Assembly (NCBI RefSeq): GCF_016887965.1
Contig: NZ_JAFDVD010000017.1
Coordinates: 111,187 to 175,186 of the forward strand
DNA: 64,000 bases
Direction: 5' to 3'
Origin: Phycicoccus sonneratiae
GTDB lineage: Bacteria; Actinomycetota; Actinomycetes; Actinomycetales; Dermatophilaceae
The position numbers and the translations under genes were made by a program. The notes under the pieces were generated by a model. It did no database searches. It had not been told where the DNA came from and was given only the letters and a program-made list of their open reading frames with translations. Each line of letters opens with the position of its first letter. Positions within the stretch are counted from its first letter, which is position 1. Of the stretch, positions 8,190-15,532 are shown in pieces.

Positions 8190-8855
8190 ATGTCGGTCCG
8201 GCTCGGCCTCATGGCCCTGCTCGCCGAGGGCGACTCGTACGGCGCGCGGCTGCGCTCGGACTTCGAGGAGCGCACCGGCGGCACCTGGCCGCTCAACGTC
8301 GGGCAGGTGTACACGACCCTCGAGCGGCTGGTCCGCGACGGTCTCGTCGAGCAGGCCGGCGAGCCGGACGCCGAGGGCCGCATCGCCTACCGGCTCACCC
8401 CGGCGGGCCGGGCCGAGCTCGCCGGCTGGTGGACCACCCCGGTCGACCGCACGAGCACCCCGCGCGACGAGCTGACCATCAAGCTCGCCCTCGCGGTCAC
8501 CGCACCGGGCGTCGACGTCGAGCGCGTCGTCCAGGCCCAGCGCACCTCGACCCTGCGCCAGCTGCGCGACCTCACCCGGCTCAAGCGGGACGCCCTCGAC
8601 CGTGCGGAGGGGACGGCCGAGGGCACCCACGACACCGGGAACGGCCTCGCCTGGCTGCTCGTCCTCGAGAACCTCGTCTTCGCCGCGGAGGCTGAGGTCC
8701 GCTGGCTCGACCACGTCGAGTCGGTGCTGGCCCGCCACGCGCGCGAGCGCCGGACCCGCGAGGACCACGACACACCGGACGACGGCACCGCCGCCGATCC
8801 CGAGCACGACCACGCCGGCGCCGCGCCGGCCCACCGGGAGGGGACCCACGCATGA
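8190..8855 (+). CDS. PadR-family transcriptional repressor
   Basis: A 221-aa regulator of the PadR class. An N-terminal winged helix begins right at the start (LGLMALLAEGDSYGARL, wing around IAYRLTPAG), followed by an alpha-helical dimerisation region (about 95-185) and an acidic, disordered tail. GGAGGGG lies just upstream of the ATG. It overlaps the ABC ATPase gene by 4 nt and heads the operon. PadR regulators next to FtsX-type exporters usually respond to the exported drug or peptide; the inducer here is unknown. Confidence 0.93.
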   Translation: MSVRLGLMALLAEGDSYGARLRSDFEERTGGTWPLNVGQVYTTLERLVRDGLVEQAGEPDAEGRIAYRLTPAGRAELAGWWTTPVDRTSTPRDELTIKLALAVTAPGVDVERVVQAQRTSTLRQLRDLTRLKRDALDRAEGTAEGTHDTGNGLAWLLVLENLVFAAEAEVRWLDHVESVLARHARERRTREDHDTPDDGTAADPEHDHAGAAPAHREGTHA

Positions 8856-9580
8856 GCACGCCACACGTCGTCATCTCCGACGTCACCCGCGTCCACGGCC
8901 ACGACGAGACCCGCGTCGTGGCCCTCGACCACGTCTCGCTCGAGATCCACCCCGGCGAGCTCGTCGCGGTCATGGGCCCGAGCGGCTCGGGCAAGTCGAC
9001 CCTGCTCAACGTCGCGGGCGGCCTCGACGCCCCGACCTCGGGCACCGTGAGCATCGGCGGCGAGACCCTCGGCAGCCTCTCCCCCCGCGACCTCGCAAAG
9101 CTGCGCCGGCGCCGGATGGGCTTCGTCTTCCAGGACTACAACCTCATCCCCAGCCTCACCGCGGCCGAGAACGTCGCCCTGCCCCTCGAACTCGACGGGA
9201 TGCGCGCCCGCCAGGCGCGGCGCGCGGCCCGACACACCCTCGACCTCATGGACCTCATGAGCCTGTCCGACCGCTACCCGGACCAGATGTCCGGTGGCCA
9301 GCAGCAGCGCGTCGCCATCGCCCGGGCGCTCGTCGGCAGCCGCCGGTTCGTCCTCGCCGACGAGCCGACCGGCGCCCTCGACAGCCACACCGGCGAGGAG
9401 GTGCTGCGCGTCCTGCGCGAGCGCTGCGACGACGGCGTCGCGGGCCTGCTCGTCACCCACGAGGCCCGGCACGCCGCGTGGGCCGACCGCGTCGTCTTCC
9501 TCCGCGACGGACGGGTCGTCGACACGACCGGCGCGGCCGACGACGCCGAGGACCTGCTCGCCTCGGGCGGCCCCCGGTGA
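8852..9580 (+). CDS. MacB/LolD-type ABC exporter ATPase
   Basis: A 242-aa ABC nucleotide-binding protein. Walker A is GPSGSGKST (42-50), the Q-loop FQDYNL, the signature MSGGQQQRV (146-154), Walker B FVLADEP (166-172) with Glu171, the D-loop GALDS and switch His203. Its sequence type (LolD/MacB/YknY) pairs with FtsX permeases, and the next gene, overlapping by 4 nt, encodes one. It should power efflux or mechanotransmission across the membrane rather than import. Confidence 0.95.
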   Translation: MSTPHVVISDVTRVHGHDETRVVALDHVSLEIHPGELVAVMGPSGSGKSTLLNVAGGLDAPTSGTVSIGGETLGSLSPRDLAKLRRRRMGFVFQDYNLIPSLTAAENVALPLELDGMRARQARRAARHTLDLMDLMSLSDRYPDQMSGGQQQRVAIARALVGSRRFVLADEPTGALDSHTGEEVLRVLRERCDDGVAGLLVTHEARHAAWADRVVFLRDGRVVDTTGAADDAEDLLASGGPR

Positions 9581-12495
9581 GTACCGCCGCTCCGCCTCGG
9601 CCGGACCTCGACGTGCCGCCCGGCCCCGCGGACTCCCCTGTCGCAGAGCCGAGCCGGTTCGCCCAGTGGCGCTCGTCGTGGTCCGTGGCCCTGCGGATGG
9701 CCCGCCGCGACGTCCGCCGCCACAAAGGACGCAGCGCCCTCGTCGTCGTCATGGTGCTCCTGCCGACCCTCCTGCTCTCGGCCGTCGTCACCATCGCCTA
9801 CACCTCCGACGTCAAGGGCGCCGAGAAGATCCCCATGACGATGGGCAGCGGCCAGGCCCTCCTCGAGGGGCCGGACGCCAGCGCCGCCGTCCAGGGCCCG
9901 GACCCGTACCAGGCCTTCGGCTACGTCAGCGACGACGGCGAGGGCGAGGTCCCGCCCGCCACGCCCGTGCCCGGGTACGACCCCGGCGGTGACCCGTTCG
10001 AGAACGCCGGCGCCGTGGCCCGGCTCGTGGGGGCCGACGTCGCGGCCCTCGACGAGTACGGGCTGCGCACGACCGTCGACGACCGGCGGGTCTCCCTCCA
10101 GGGCCTGGCGCTCGACGGCCGGACCGGGCTCGAGGGGAAGGTCGACCTGCTGTCCGGCCGGTGGCCGGCCACCCCGCCGAGCGACCCGGCCGCGACGGTC
10201 GAGGTCCTCCTCACGCCCTACGCGCTCTCGAAGGGGGTCCCCGGGTCGGGGACGTTCACCGGGACCGTCGACGGGACGACCCGGACCTTCGAGGTCGTCG
10301 GGACGGCCGGGGCCCGGCTCGACTACTCGCAGGCCGGTGTGGTCACCGCCGGTGAGCCGGTGGCCCGCGACGCCGGCAGCGGAGGCATCGGCCGCTGGAT
10401 CGTCCTCGGCGACGACCCCGTCACGTGGGACGAGGTGCGAGAGCTCAACGGGTACGGCTTCCGCGTCACCTCGCGGGCGGTGCTCGAGGACCCGCCGAGC
10501 GTGGACCGGCTCGACCCCGACATCGCCGGCCAGCTCGCCGGCGACGACCGCTACACCTCGCTGCTCGTCGGGCTCGGGGCCGCGATGCTCCTCGTCGTGA
10601 CGACGCTGCTCGTCGGCCCGGCCTTCGCGGTGAGCGCCGCCCGGCAGCGGCGCACCCTGGCCCTCGCCGCGAGCAACGGGGCGCACACCCCGATGCTGCG
10701 GCGCACGGTCCTCGGCCAGGCCCTCGTCCTCGGCGCCCTCTCGGCCGTGGCGGGCACCGTCCTCGGGGTGGGGGCGGCGTGGGCGGTCGTCGCCTGGACC
10801 CGCACCACCGACGACCTCACCCTCACCGGCCCGTTCGACGTCCGGCCGCTCGTGCTCGGGGCCGTCGCGCTGGCGGCGGTGGCGTCGACGGTGATCGCCG
10901 CGCTGGTCCCCGCCCGTCGCCTCGGCCGGCTGGACATCGTCGGGGTGATGCGCGGGCAGAGCGTCTCCCCACGCCCGAGCCGGCTGGTCCTCGCCGCGGG
11001 GCTCCTCCTGGCCGTCGTCGGCGCGGTGCTCACCCTGGCCGGGACCGGCGTCCTGGACTCCTCGGCCCTCGGACCGCTGCGGGGCTTCGTGGGGTACTCC
11101 TCGGAGTACCTCGTCACCATCGGGGCGGTCGTCCTCATCCTCGGCTCGCTGCTGCTCGTCCCGATGCTCCTCACCGCCGTCGGACGGCTCGGCAGCCACC
11201 TGCCCACCTCGCTGCGGATGTCCGCCCGCGACCTCGCCCGCCACCGCGCCCGCAGCGCCCCCTCGGTCGCCGCCGTGCTCGCCGCCGTCGCCGGCCTGAC
11301 CTTCGGGCTCACCGGCCTGTCCAGTGACACCGAGCAGAATCGGCGCGAGTACGTGCCGAGCACCCTGCCCGGCGAGGCCGTCCTCTACGCCTTCGGCCCC
11401 GAGGCGGTCGACGACTCCGCGCTCGAGGCCGCCGCACCGGGGCTCGTGGTCGACCCCGTCACCATCCTCTCCGGCGACCCGTCGAACTACGCGTACGACT
11501 CGGCTCCGCAGGAGCCCTACCGCGTGCAGTTCCTCTCCCTCGTGCCCGACGGGTGCTCGGTGCAGCAGACCCTGGGCGGCGTCGCCGTCGAGGGGCAGTT
11601 CGTCGAGGAGTGCCTCGTCGCCGGGACGCAGGCCAACGGCTCCGGCATGGTCCTCGCGCTCCCCGCCGACCAGCTCCTCCGCCGGCTCGACCTCTCCGAC
11701 GCCGACGCCGCCCGGGTCCGCGCCGGCGCGGTCGTCGTGCTCGGGGGCCGGGGCAGCACGGCCGAGGTCGCGAGCGGCTCCTACCGCGTCGACCCCACCG
11801 CGGAGCAGCCGGTCGCCCCCGACCTGAAGGTCGAGCGCGACGAGACCGTCCCGGCGCTCGCCCTCCCGCGGACGAAGGAGAACAGCGGGCGACTGCTCGG
11901 CGCGACCCTGGCCTTCGCCGCCGACAGCCCCGCCGTCGCTGGCCTCGACACGCGCGCGGGCAGCTGGACGGTGCGGATGGAGGACGGCAGCCCCGTCCCC
12001 GACGCCGCGCTCGAGCGGATCCAGCAGGCGCTCGGGGACGAGGGGAACATCCAGCGCGAGGACGGCTTCCAGCGTGACGACCGCCTCGTCGTCGGCATCC
12101 TCCTCGGGGTGTTCTCGCTGCTCATCCTCGTCGTCACGCTCACCTCGACCGCACTGACCCTCGCCGAGCAGCAGACCGACCAGGCCACCCTCGCCGCGCT
12201 GGGGGCGACGAGGGGGACCCGGCGGGTGATGGCGGCCGCGCAGGCCTTCGTCCTCGCCGCCGTCGGCTGCGTGCTCGGGGTGGCCGTCGGGCTCGTCCCC
12301 GGCATCGCCATCTCCAAGCCGCTGACGACGAACGGCTACGACCCCCTGACCTTCCGGTCGGTCGACACCCCGGGCGTCCTCGTCATCCCGTGGCTCGCCC
12401 TGCTGACCGTCGGGGTGCTCGTCCCGGTCGTCGCGGCGGCGCTCGCCGCGGCCGGCATCCGCAGGGCGCCCCAGGTCACCCGCCGGGCGACCTGA
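9577..12495 (+). CDS. FtsX-family ABC permease
   Basis: A large permease of 972 aa, starting with a GTG that overlaps the ATPase stop. The first helix is at about 52-74 (SALVVVMVLLPTLLLSAVV), followed by an extracytoplasmic domain (75-325). A first FtsX three-helix unit lies at about 328-450, more helices at 465-545, a second extracytoplasmic stretch (about 580-835) and a final FtsX unit (about 845-965). The two FtsX units in one chain are typical of the actinobacterial drug/peptide exporters of this group. With the PadR regulator and the ATPase it forms a complete, self-regulated exporter operon. The substrate is not known. Confidence 0.93.
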   Translation: MSTAAPPRPDLDVPPGPADSPVAEPSRFAQWRSSWSVALRMARRDVRRHKGRSALVVVMVLLPTLLLSAVVTIAYTSDVKGAEKIPMTMGSGQALLEGPDASAAVQGPDPYQAFGYVSDDGEGEVPPATPVPGYDPGGDPFENAGAVARLVGADVAALDEYGLRTTVDDRRVSLQGLALDGRTGLEGKVDLLSGRWPATPPSDPAATVEVLLTPYALSKGVPGSGTFTGTVDGTTRTFEVVGTAGARLDYSQAGVVTAGEPVARDAGSGGIGRWIVLGDDPVTWDEVRELNGYGFRVTSRAVLEDPPSVDRLDPDIAGQLAGDDRYTSLLVGLGAAMLLVVTTLLVGPAFAVSAARQRRTLALAASNGAHTPMLRRTVLGQALVLGALSAVAGTVLGVGAAWAVVAWTRTTDDLTLTGPFDVRPLVLGAVALAAVASTVIAALVPARRLGRLDIVGVMRGQSVSPRPSRLVLAAGLLLAVVGAVLTLAGTGVLDSSALGPLRGFVGYSSEYLVTIGAVVLILGSLLLVPMLLTAVGRLGSHLPTSLRMSARDLARHRARSAPSVAAVLAAVAGLTFGLTGLSSDTEQNRREYVPSTLPGEAVLYAFGPEAVDDSALEAAAPGLVVDPVTILSGDPSNYAYDSAPQEPYRVQFLSLVPDGCSVQQTLGGVAVEGQFVEECLVAGTQANGSGMVLALPADQLLRRLDLSDADAARVRAGAVVVLGGRGSTAEVASGSYRVDPTAEQPVAPDLKVERDETVPALALPRTKENSGRLLGATLAFAADSPAVAGLDTRAGSWTVRMEDGSPVPDAALERIQQALGDEGNIQREDGFQRDDRLVVGILLGVFSLLILVVTLTSTALTLAEQQTDQATLAALGATRGTRRVMAAAQAFVLAAVGCVLGVAVGLVPGIAISKPLTTNGYDPLTFRSVDTPGVLVIPWLALLTVGVLVPVVAAALAAAGIRRAPQVTRRAT

Positions 12496-12523
12496 GGCGC
12501 GCGGGGCACCGGTCGCGAGCCGG

Positions 12524-12638
12524 TAGAATCGGCGCAGCACAGGGTCCTGGTGCGTCGTTGGAGGCGGGTTCGGCGCACGCCCGCTCCGCCCTACCCCTGC
12601 ACGGGTCAGGGCGCAGGACCCCGAAGGCAGCACCCGTG
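12524..12638 (+). ncRNA. structured 5' leader of the MFS gene, candidate cis-regulatory RNA
   Basis: TAGAAT (12524-12529) looks like a -10, which would give a leader of about 100 nt before the GTG at 12636. The leader contains three clean helices. P1 pairs GGGTCCTG (12542-12549) with CAGGACCC (12614-12621), 8 bp. P2 is a GGA-GCGGG/CCCGC-TCC stem (12560-12568 with 12580-12587, one bulge). P3 pairs CACGGGT (12600-12606) with ACCCGTG (12632-12638), 7 bp. P1 and P3 interleave, so they form a pseudoknot or alternate. P3 contains the start codon. It matches no riboswitch class I can recognise. Confidence 0.5.
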
Positions 12639-13883
12639 TCACCCATCGCCAGCTACCGGCGCCTGTTCTCCCTCGCCGGCCCCCTCTACGTCCTCGTCGC
12701 GTTCGTCGGCCGCCTGCCCCTGGCGATGAGCCAGATGGGCACCCTCCTCCTCGTCTCCGGCACGACCGGTTCCTACGGCCTCGGCGGTGCCGCGGCCGGT
12801 GGTCTCGCCGTGGCCAACGCCGCCGGTGCACCCGTGGCGGGCGGCCTCGCCGACCGGATCGGGCAGCGGCCGGTCGTCCTCGCCCAGTCGCTCGCCGGCG
12901 GCGCCGGCCTGCTGCTCCTCGTCGGGCTCGCCCACGGCGGGGCGGCGCCGGCCCTCGTCGTCGCGTCCGCGGCCCTCGCCGGCCTCCTCATGCCGCAGGT
13001 CGGGCCGCTGGCCCGGGTGCGCTGGCGGCCGATGACCCGCCACCAGGGTGAGCACCAGCCGCGGCTCATGGAGACGGCGTTCTCGTACGAGGGTGCGGCC
13101 GACGAGGCCTCGTTCGTCATGGGTCCGGCGCTCATCGGGGTGCTGGCCGTCCTCGCCAGCCCGTCGGTGGCGCTCGTCGTCGCCGCCCTGCTGCTGCTCG
13201 GCTTCGGCACGGCGTTCGCGGTGCACCACACCGCCGCCCTCACCCACGCGCACCGTCCGGCCGCCGACCACACCGGGCGCCTCGTGACCGCGACCTTCGT
13301 CGTGCTCCTCGGCGCCCAGCTGCTCATGGGCGTGGTCTTCGGGTCGGTGCAGACGGGGACGACGGTGCTGACCACCCTCGCCGGCCGGCCCGGGCTCGCC
13401 GGACTCGTCCACGCGACCCTCGGCGTCGGGTCGGTCGTCGCCGGGCTCGCGGTCGCCGGGCTGCCGGCCCGGTTCACGGTGCCCTCGCGCGTCCTCGTCG
13501 CCGCCCTCGGGCTCGCCGTGCTCAGCACGCCGCTGCTCCTCACGGACACCGTGCCGCGGCTCTTCCTCGTCGTCCTCGTGCTCGGGTTCGTCATCGCGCC
13601 GTACATGATCAGCGTCTTCCGCCTCGGCGAGCGGGCCGTGCCGCCGGCCCGCATCGGCGCGGCGATGACCCTCCTCGCGTCGGTGACCGGCCTCGGCTAC
13701 GCGGTCGGATCGGCGGTCGCCGGGCGCATCGCCGACGACCACGGCCACTCGGGCGCCTTCGCCGTCACCGTGACCGCCGCGTGCGCGGCGGCCGTGCTGG
13801 CCCTCGCGTCGCAGCCCCTGCTCCGTCGGGGCGCGCCCTCACCCGACGTCCCTGCGCTTCACCCCGGAACCGTTCCGGGGTGA
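12636..13883 (+). CDS. MFS transporter
   Basis: A 415-aa major facilitator protein with about twelve helices. The family loop between helices 2 and 3 appears as GGLADRIGQRPVV (about 69-81). I take the GTG at 12636 because the first helix then begins at a normal distance, although the frame is open further upstream. The weak ribosome site (GAAGG at 12623-12627) and the start codon are embedded in a leader that can fold. The last codons and the stop lie inside a perfect 17-bp terminator-like hairpin. The substrate is unknown; drug efflux is the default guess. Confidence 0.88.
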   Translation: MSPIASYRRLFSLAGPLYVLVAFVGRLPLAMSQMGTLLLVSGTTGSYGLGGAAAGGLAVANAAGAPVAGGLADRIGQRPVVLAQSLAGGAGLLLLVGLAHGGAAPALVVASAALAGLLMPQVGPLARVRWRPMTRHQGEHQPRLMETAFSYEGAADEASFVMGPALIGVLAVLASPSVALVVAALLLLGFGTAFAVHHTAALTHAHRPAADHTGRLVTATFVVLLGAQLLMGVVFGSVQTGTTVLTTLAGRPGLAGLVHATLGVGSVVAGLAVAGLPARFTVPSRVLVAALGLAVLSTPLLLTDTVPRLFLVVLVLGFVIAPYMISVFRLGERAVPPARIGAAMTLLASVTGLGYAVGSAVAGRIADDHGHSGAFAVTVTAACAAAVLALASQPLLRRGAPSPDVPALHPGTVPG

Positions 13884-13888
13884 AGCGC
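13854..13888. terminator. perfect 17-bp hairpin at the MFS stop codon
   Basis: GCGCTTCACCCCGGAAC is followed by one base and its exact reverse complement, ending at 13888. The hairpin spans the MFS stop codon (13881-13883) and lies between convergent genes, so it can act on both strands. No U-tract follows, as is usual in actinomycetes. Confidence 0.75.
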
Positions 13889-13892
13889 GGGC

Positions 13893-13911
13893 GTATCGGG
13901 TGACCCGATAC
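13893..13911. terminator. second small hairpin in the same convergent gap
   Basis: GTATCGGG-TGA-CCCGATAC, an 8-bp perfect stem with a 3-nt loop, sits 4 bp after the larger hairpin and 19 bp before the 3' end of the Xre gene. It is probably the terminator facing the minus-strand operon. Confidence 0.55.
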
Positions 13912-13930
13912 CCGTGGGGCGCCGGCGGGG

Positions 13931-14158
13931 TCAGATGGGCGGCTCGACGGTCAGCAGGTCGCCCGGCTGGCAGCCGAGCACGTCGCAGACGGCCGTCAGG
14001 GTGCTGAACCGGATGGCCTTGGCCCGGTCGTTCTTGAGGACCGAGAGGTTGACGACGGTGACACCGACGGCCTCGGCGAGCGCCGCGAGGGTCATCCCGC
14101 GCTCCTCGAGCAGCCGGTCGAGGTGACAGACGACCCGGTGCGGCTCCTCGACGGGCAT
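13931..14158 (-). CDS. Xre-family HTH regulator (YozG-like)
   Basis: A compact 75-aa helix-turn-helix protein of the Cro/C1 type. The HTH spans about residues 24-60 (MTLAALAEAVGVTVVNLSVL), followed by IRFSTLTAVCDVLGCQPGDLL. Such short Xre proteins are regularly encoded next to DUF2975 membrane proteins, as here, where the upstream stop and this ATG share a base. The membrane partner may hold or modulate the regulator. It probably acts on the palindrome at the operon promoter (14820-14833). Confidence 0.88.
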   Translation of the reverse strand: MPVEEPHRVVCHLDRLLEERGMTLAALAEAVGVTVVNLSVLKNDRAKAIRFSTLTAVCDVLGCQPGDLLTVEPPI

Positions 14159-14775
14159 CAGACCAGCCCCTCGACGTCCTCGCGCAGCCGGCTGCCGGCC
14201 CGGAACGCCTCGGCGACGAGGGCGATGACCATGCCGGTGACGACGGGCAGCCACGGGAGCTCGAAGAGCGCTCCGGCCACGCCCTCCTCGAGGTCCAGGG
14301 ACGTGACGAGCGAGAGGTCGACGCTGCTGCGCGCGAACCACACGACCGGTGCACCCACGGCGACCAGCAGGGCCAGGGCCCGGAGCCGGACGACGTTGCG
14401 CCAGCGGAACGGGTCGCCGCTGCCGACGTCGCGCAGGACCCCGAGGACGAGCCAGCAGCCCACGACGACGAGCACGGTGGCGAGGACACCCGGGGCGAGG
14501 TCGAGCAGCCGCTGCGCGGTGCTGGGGTTCGCGAGGGTGGCGTCGACCGCGCCGAGCTCGTCGTAGGCGACCCCCGCCCGGTCGAGGGCGGGAACGGCGA
14601 GCGGCCCGACGTAGCGCAGCGGCAGGCCGTCGCCGCCCGCCCAGCGCACGAGCGGCGCCACGACGGCGACCGCCGTCGTCACGGCGGCGACGAGGCCGAG
14701 CAGCAGGCCGAGGCCCCAGCGGTCGGCACGGTCGAAGGCCCAGAGGTCCTTGCGGGGACGGGGGGTGGTGCTCAT
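14158..14775 (-). CDS. DUF2975 membrane protein, partner of the Xre regulator
   Basis: A 205-aa protein with four predicted helices: one at about 22-42, a pair centred near 95-115 and 130-148, and a last at about 170-190. An extracytoplasmic loop lies between the first two. The cytoplasmic segment GDPFRWRNVVRLR after the second helix is typical of DUF2975. The family is of unknown function but is nearly always adjacent to a small Xre regulator. AGGAG lies upstream of the ATG. Expression starts from the TTGACA/TATCGT promoter facing left at 14819-14847. Confidence 0.85.
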   Translation of the reverse strand: MSTTPRPRKDLWAFDRADRWGLGLLLGLVAAVTTAVAVVAPLVRWAGGDGLPLRYVGPLAVPALDRAGVAYDELGAVDATLANPSTAQRLLDLAPGVLATVLVVVGCWLVLGVLRDVGSGDPFRWRNVVRLRALALLVAVGAPVVWFARSSVDLSLVTSLDLEEGVAGALFELPWLPVVTGMVIALVAEAFRAGSRLREDVEGLV

Positions 14776-14809
14776 CGGTCCGCTCCTGACATATCGATGG
14801 TCGATTTGT

Positions 14810-14847
14810 TATCGACAGACGATATGCATATCGAGAAACGATGTCAA
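14810..14847 (-). promoter_or_regulatory. promoter and operator of the DUF2975-Xre operon
   Basis: On the minus strand TTGACA (plus 14842-14847) and TATCGT (plus 14819-14824) are spaced by exactly 17 bp. A perfect 14-bp palindrome, CGATATGCATATCG (14820-14833), covers the -10 and downstream spacer. An overlapping TATCG-N5-CGATA repeat (14810-14824) and another ATATCGAT at 14791-14798 suggest multiple sites. Autoregulation by the Xre protein is the obvious reading but is inferred. Confidence 0.7.
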
Positions 14848-14892
14848 GGTGCTCCGGCCGACCGGGCGCCGACCGTGGGGCAGGATGAGGGG

Positions 14893-15525
14893 ATGAGCGA
14901 GCCGCAGCGTCCCGACCGCGACGACGACGAGCCGCGCGCCGTCCCCGCGACCGTCGTCGGCGACGAGGGCCGCATCGTCGTCGTCACCCCGGAGGGGATG
15001 GGCGTCGCCCCGCGCGAGCCCGAGGCCGAGCCGCGCGAGCAGCGCGAGGGTCCGACCAACCCGGCCGACCTCGTCGAGGAGCCGGCCAAGGTCATGCGCA
15101 TCGGGTCGATGGTCAAGCAGCTCCTCGAGGAGGTGCGCAGCGCGCCGCTCGACGAGCGGGGCCGCGCGCGGCTGGCCGACATCCACGACCGCTCGATCGC
15201 CGAGCTCAAGGACGGCCTGGCCCCCGAGCTGGTCGCCGAGCTCGAGCGGATCGCGTTGCCGTTCAAGGACGAGCAGCCCTCCGACGCCGAGCTGCGCATC
15301 GCCCAGGCCCAGCTCGTCGGCTGGCTCGAGGGCCTCTTCCACGGCATCCAGACCGCGCTCGTCGCGCAGCAGATGGCCGCCCAGGCCCAGCTCCAGCAGA
15401 TGCGGGCGCTGCCCCCGGGCATGACCCCCGGCCAGGGCCACCCGCCGGCCGGGCCGGGCGCGATGCCGATGCCCCAGCGCCCCACCGAGGGCGGCCACGC
15501 CGAGGGCACCGGCCAGTACCTCTAG
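14893..15525 (+). CDS. bpa: Bpa/PafE-type ATP-independent proteasome activator
   Basis: This protein (210 aa) carries the C-terminal tetrapeptide GQYL (207-210) that docks Bpa/PafE rings on the 20S proteasome. Its helical core (about 55-175) includes PAKVMRIGSMVKQLLEEV and AQAQLVGWLEGLFHGIQ, both hallmarks of DUF2587. Bpa forms dodecameric rings that feed unfolded proteins to the proteasome without ATP or pupylation. The N-terminus is an acidic, proline-rich extension of about 50 residues and the region before GQYL is low-complexity, so it is somewhat longer than the mycobacterial protein (about 174 aa). The ATG at 14893 is chosen because a nearer upstream ATG is out of frame. Confidence 0.93.
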   Translation: MSEPQRPDRDDDEPRAVPATVVGDEGRIVVVTPEGMGVAPREPEAEPREQREGPTNPADLVEEPAKVMRIGSMVKQLLEEVRSAPLDERGRARLADIHDRSIAELKDGLAPELVAELERIALPFKDEQPSDAELRIAQAQLVGWLEGLFHGIQTALVAQQMAAQAQLQQMRALPPGMTPGQGHPPAGPGAMPMPQRPTEGGHAEGTGQYL

Positions 15526-15532
15526 GTCCGGG

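Noticed and set aside
12536..12640. SRP (4.5S) RNA gene in the MFS leader
   Set aside because: The ends (GGGTCCTG and CAGGACCC) and a GAAGGCAGCA stretch recall bacterial SRP RNA, but the domain IV core should lie in the middle of the hairpin and have a GGAA tetraloop. Here the similar stretch lies outside the closing stem and the tetraloop is missing.
9274..12831. 1185-codon frame opposite the ABC exporter
   Set aside because: Antisense shadow of the permease gene; its composition is low-complexity and no domain is visible.
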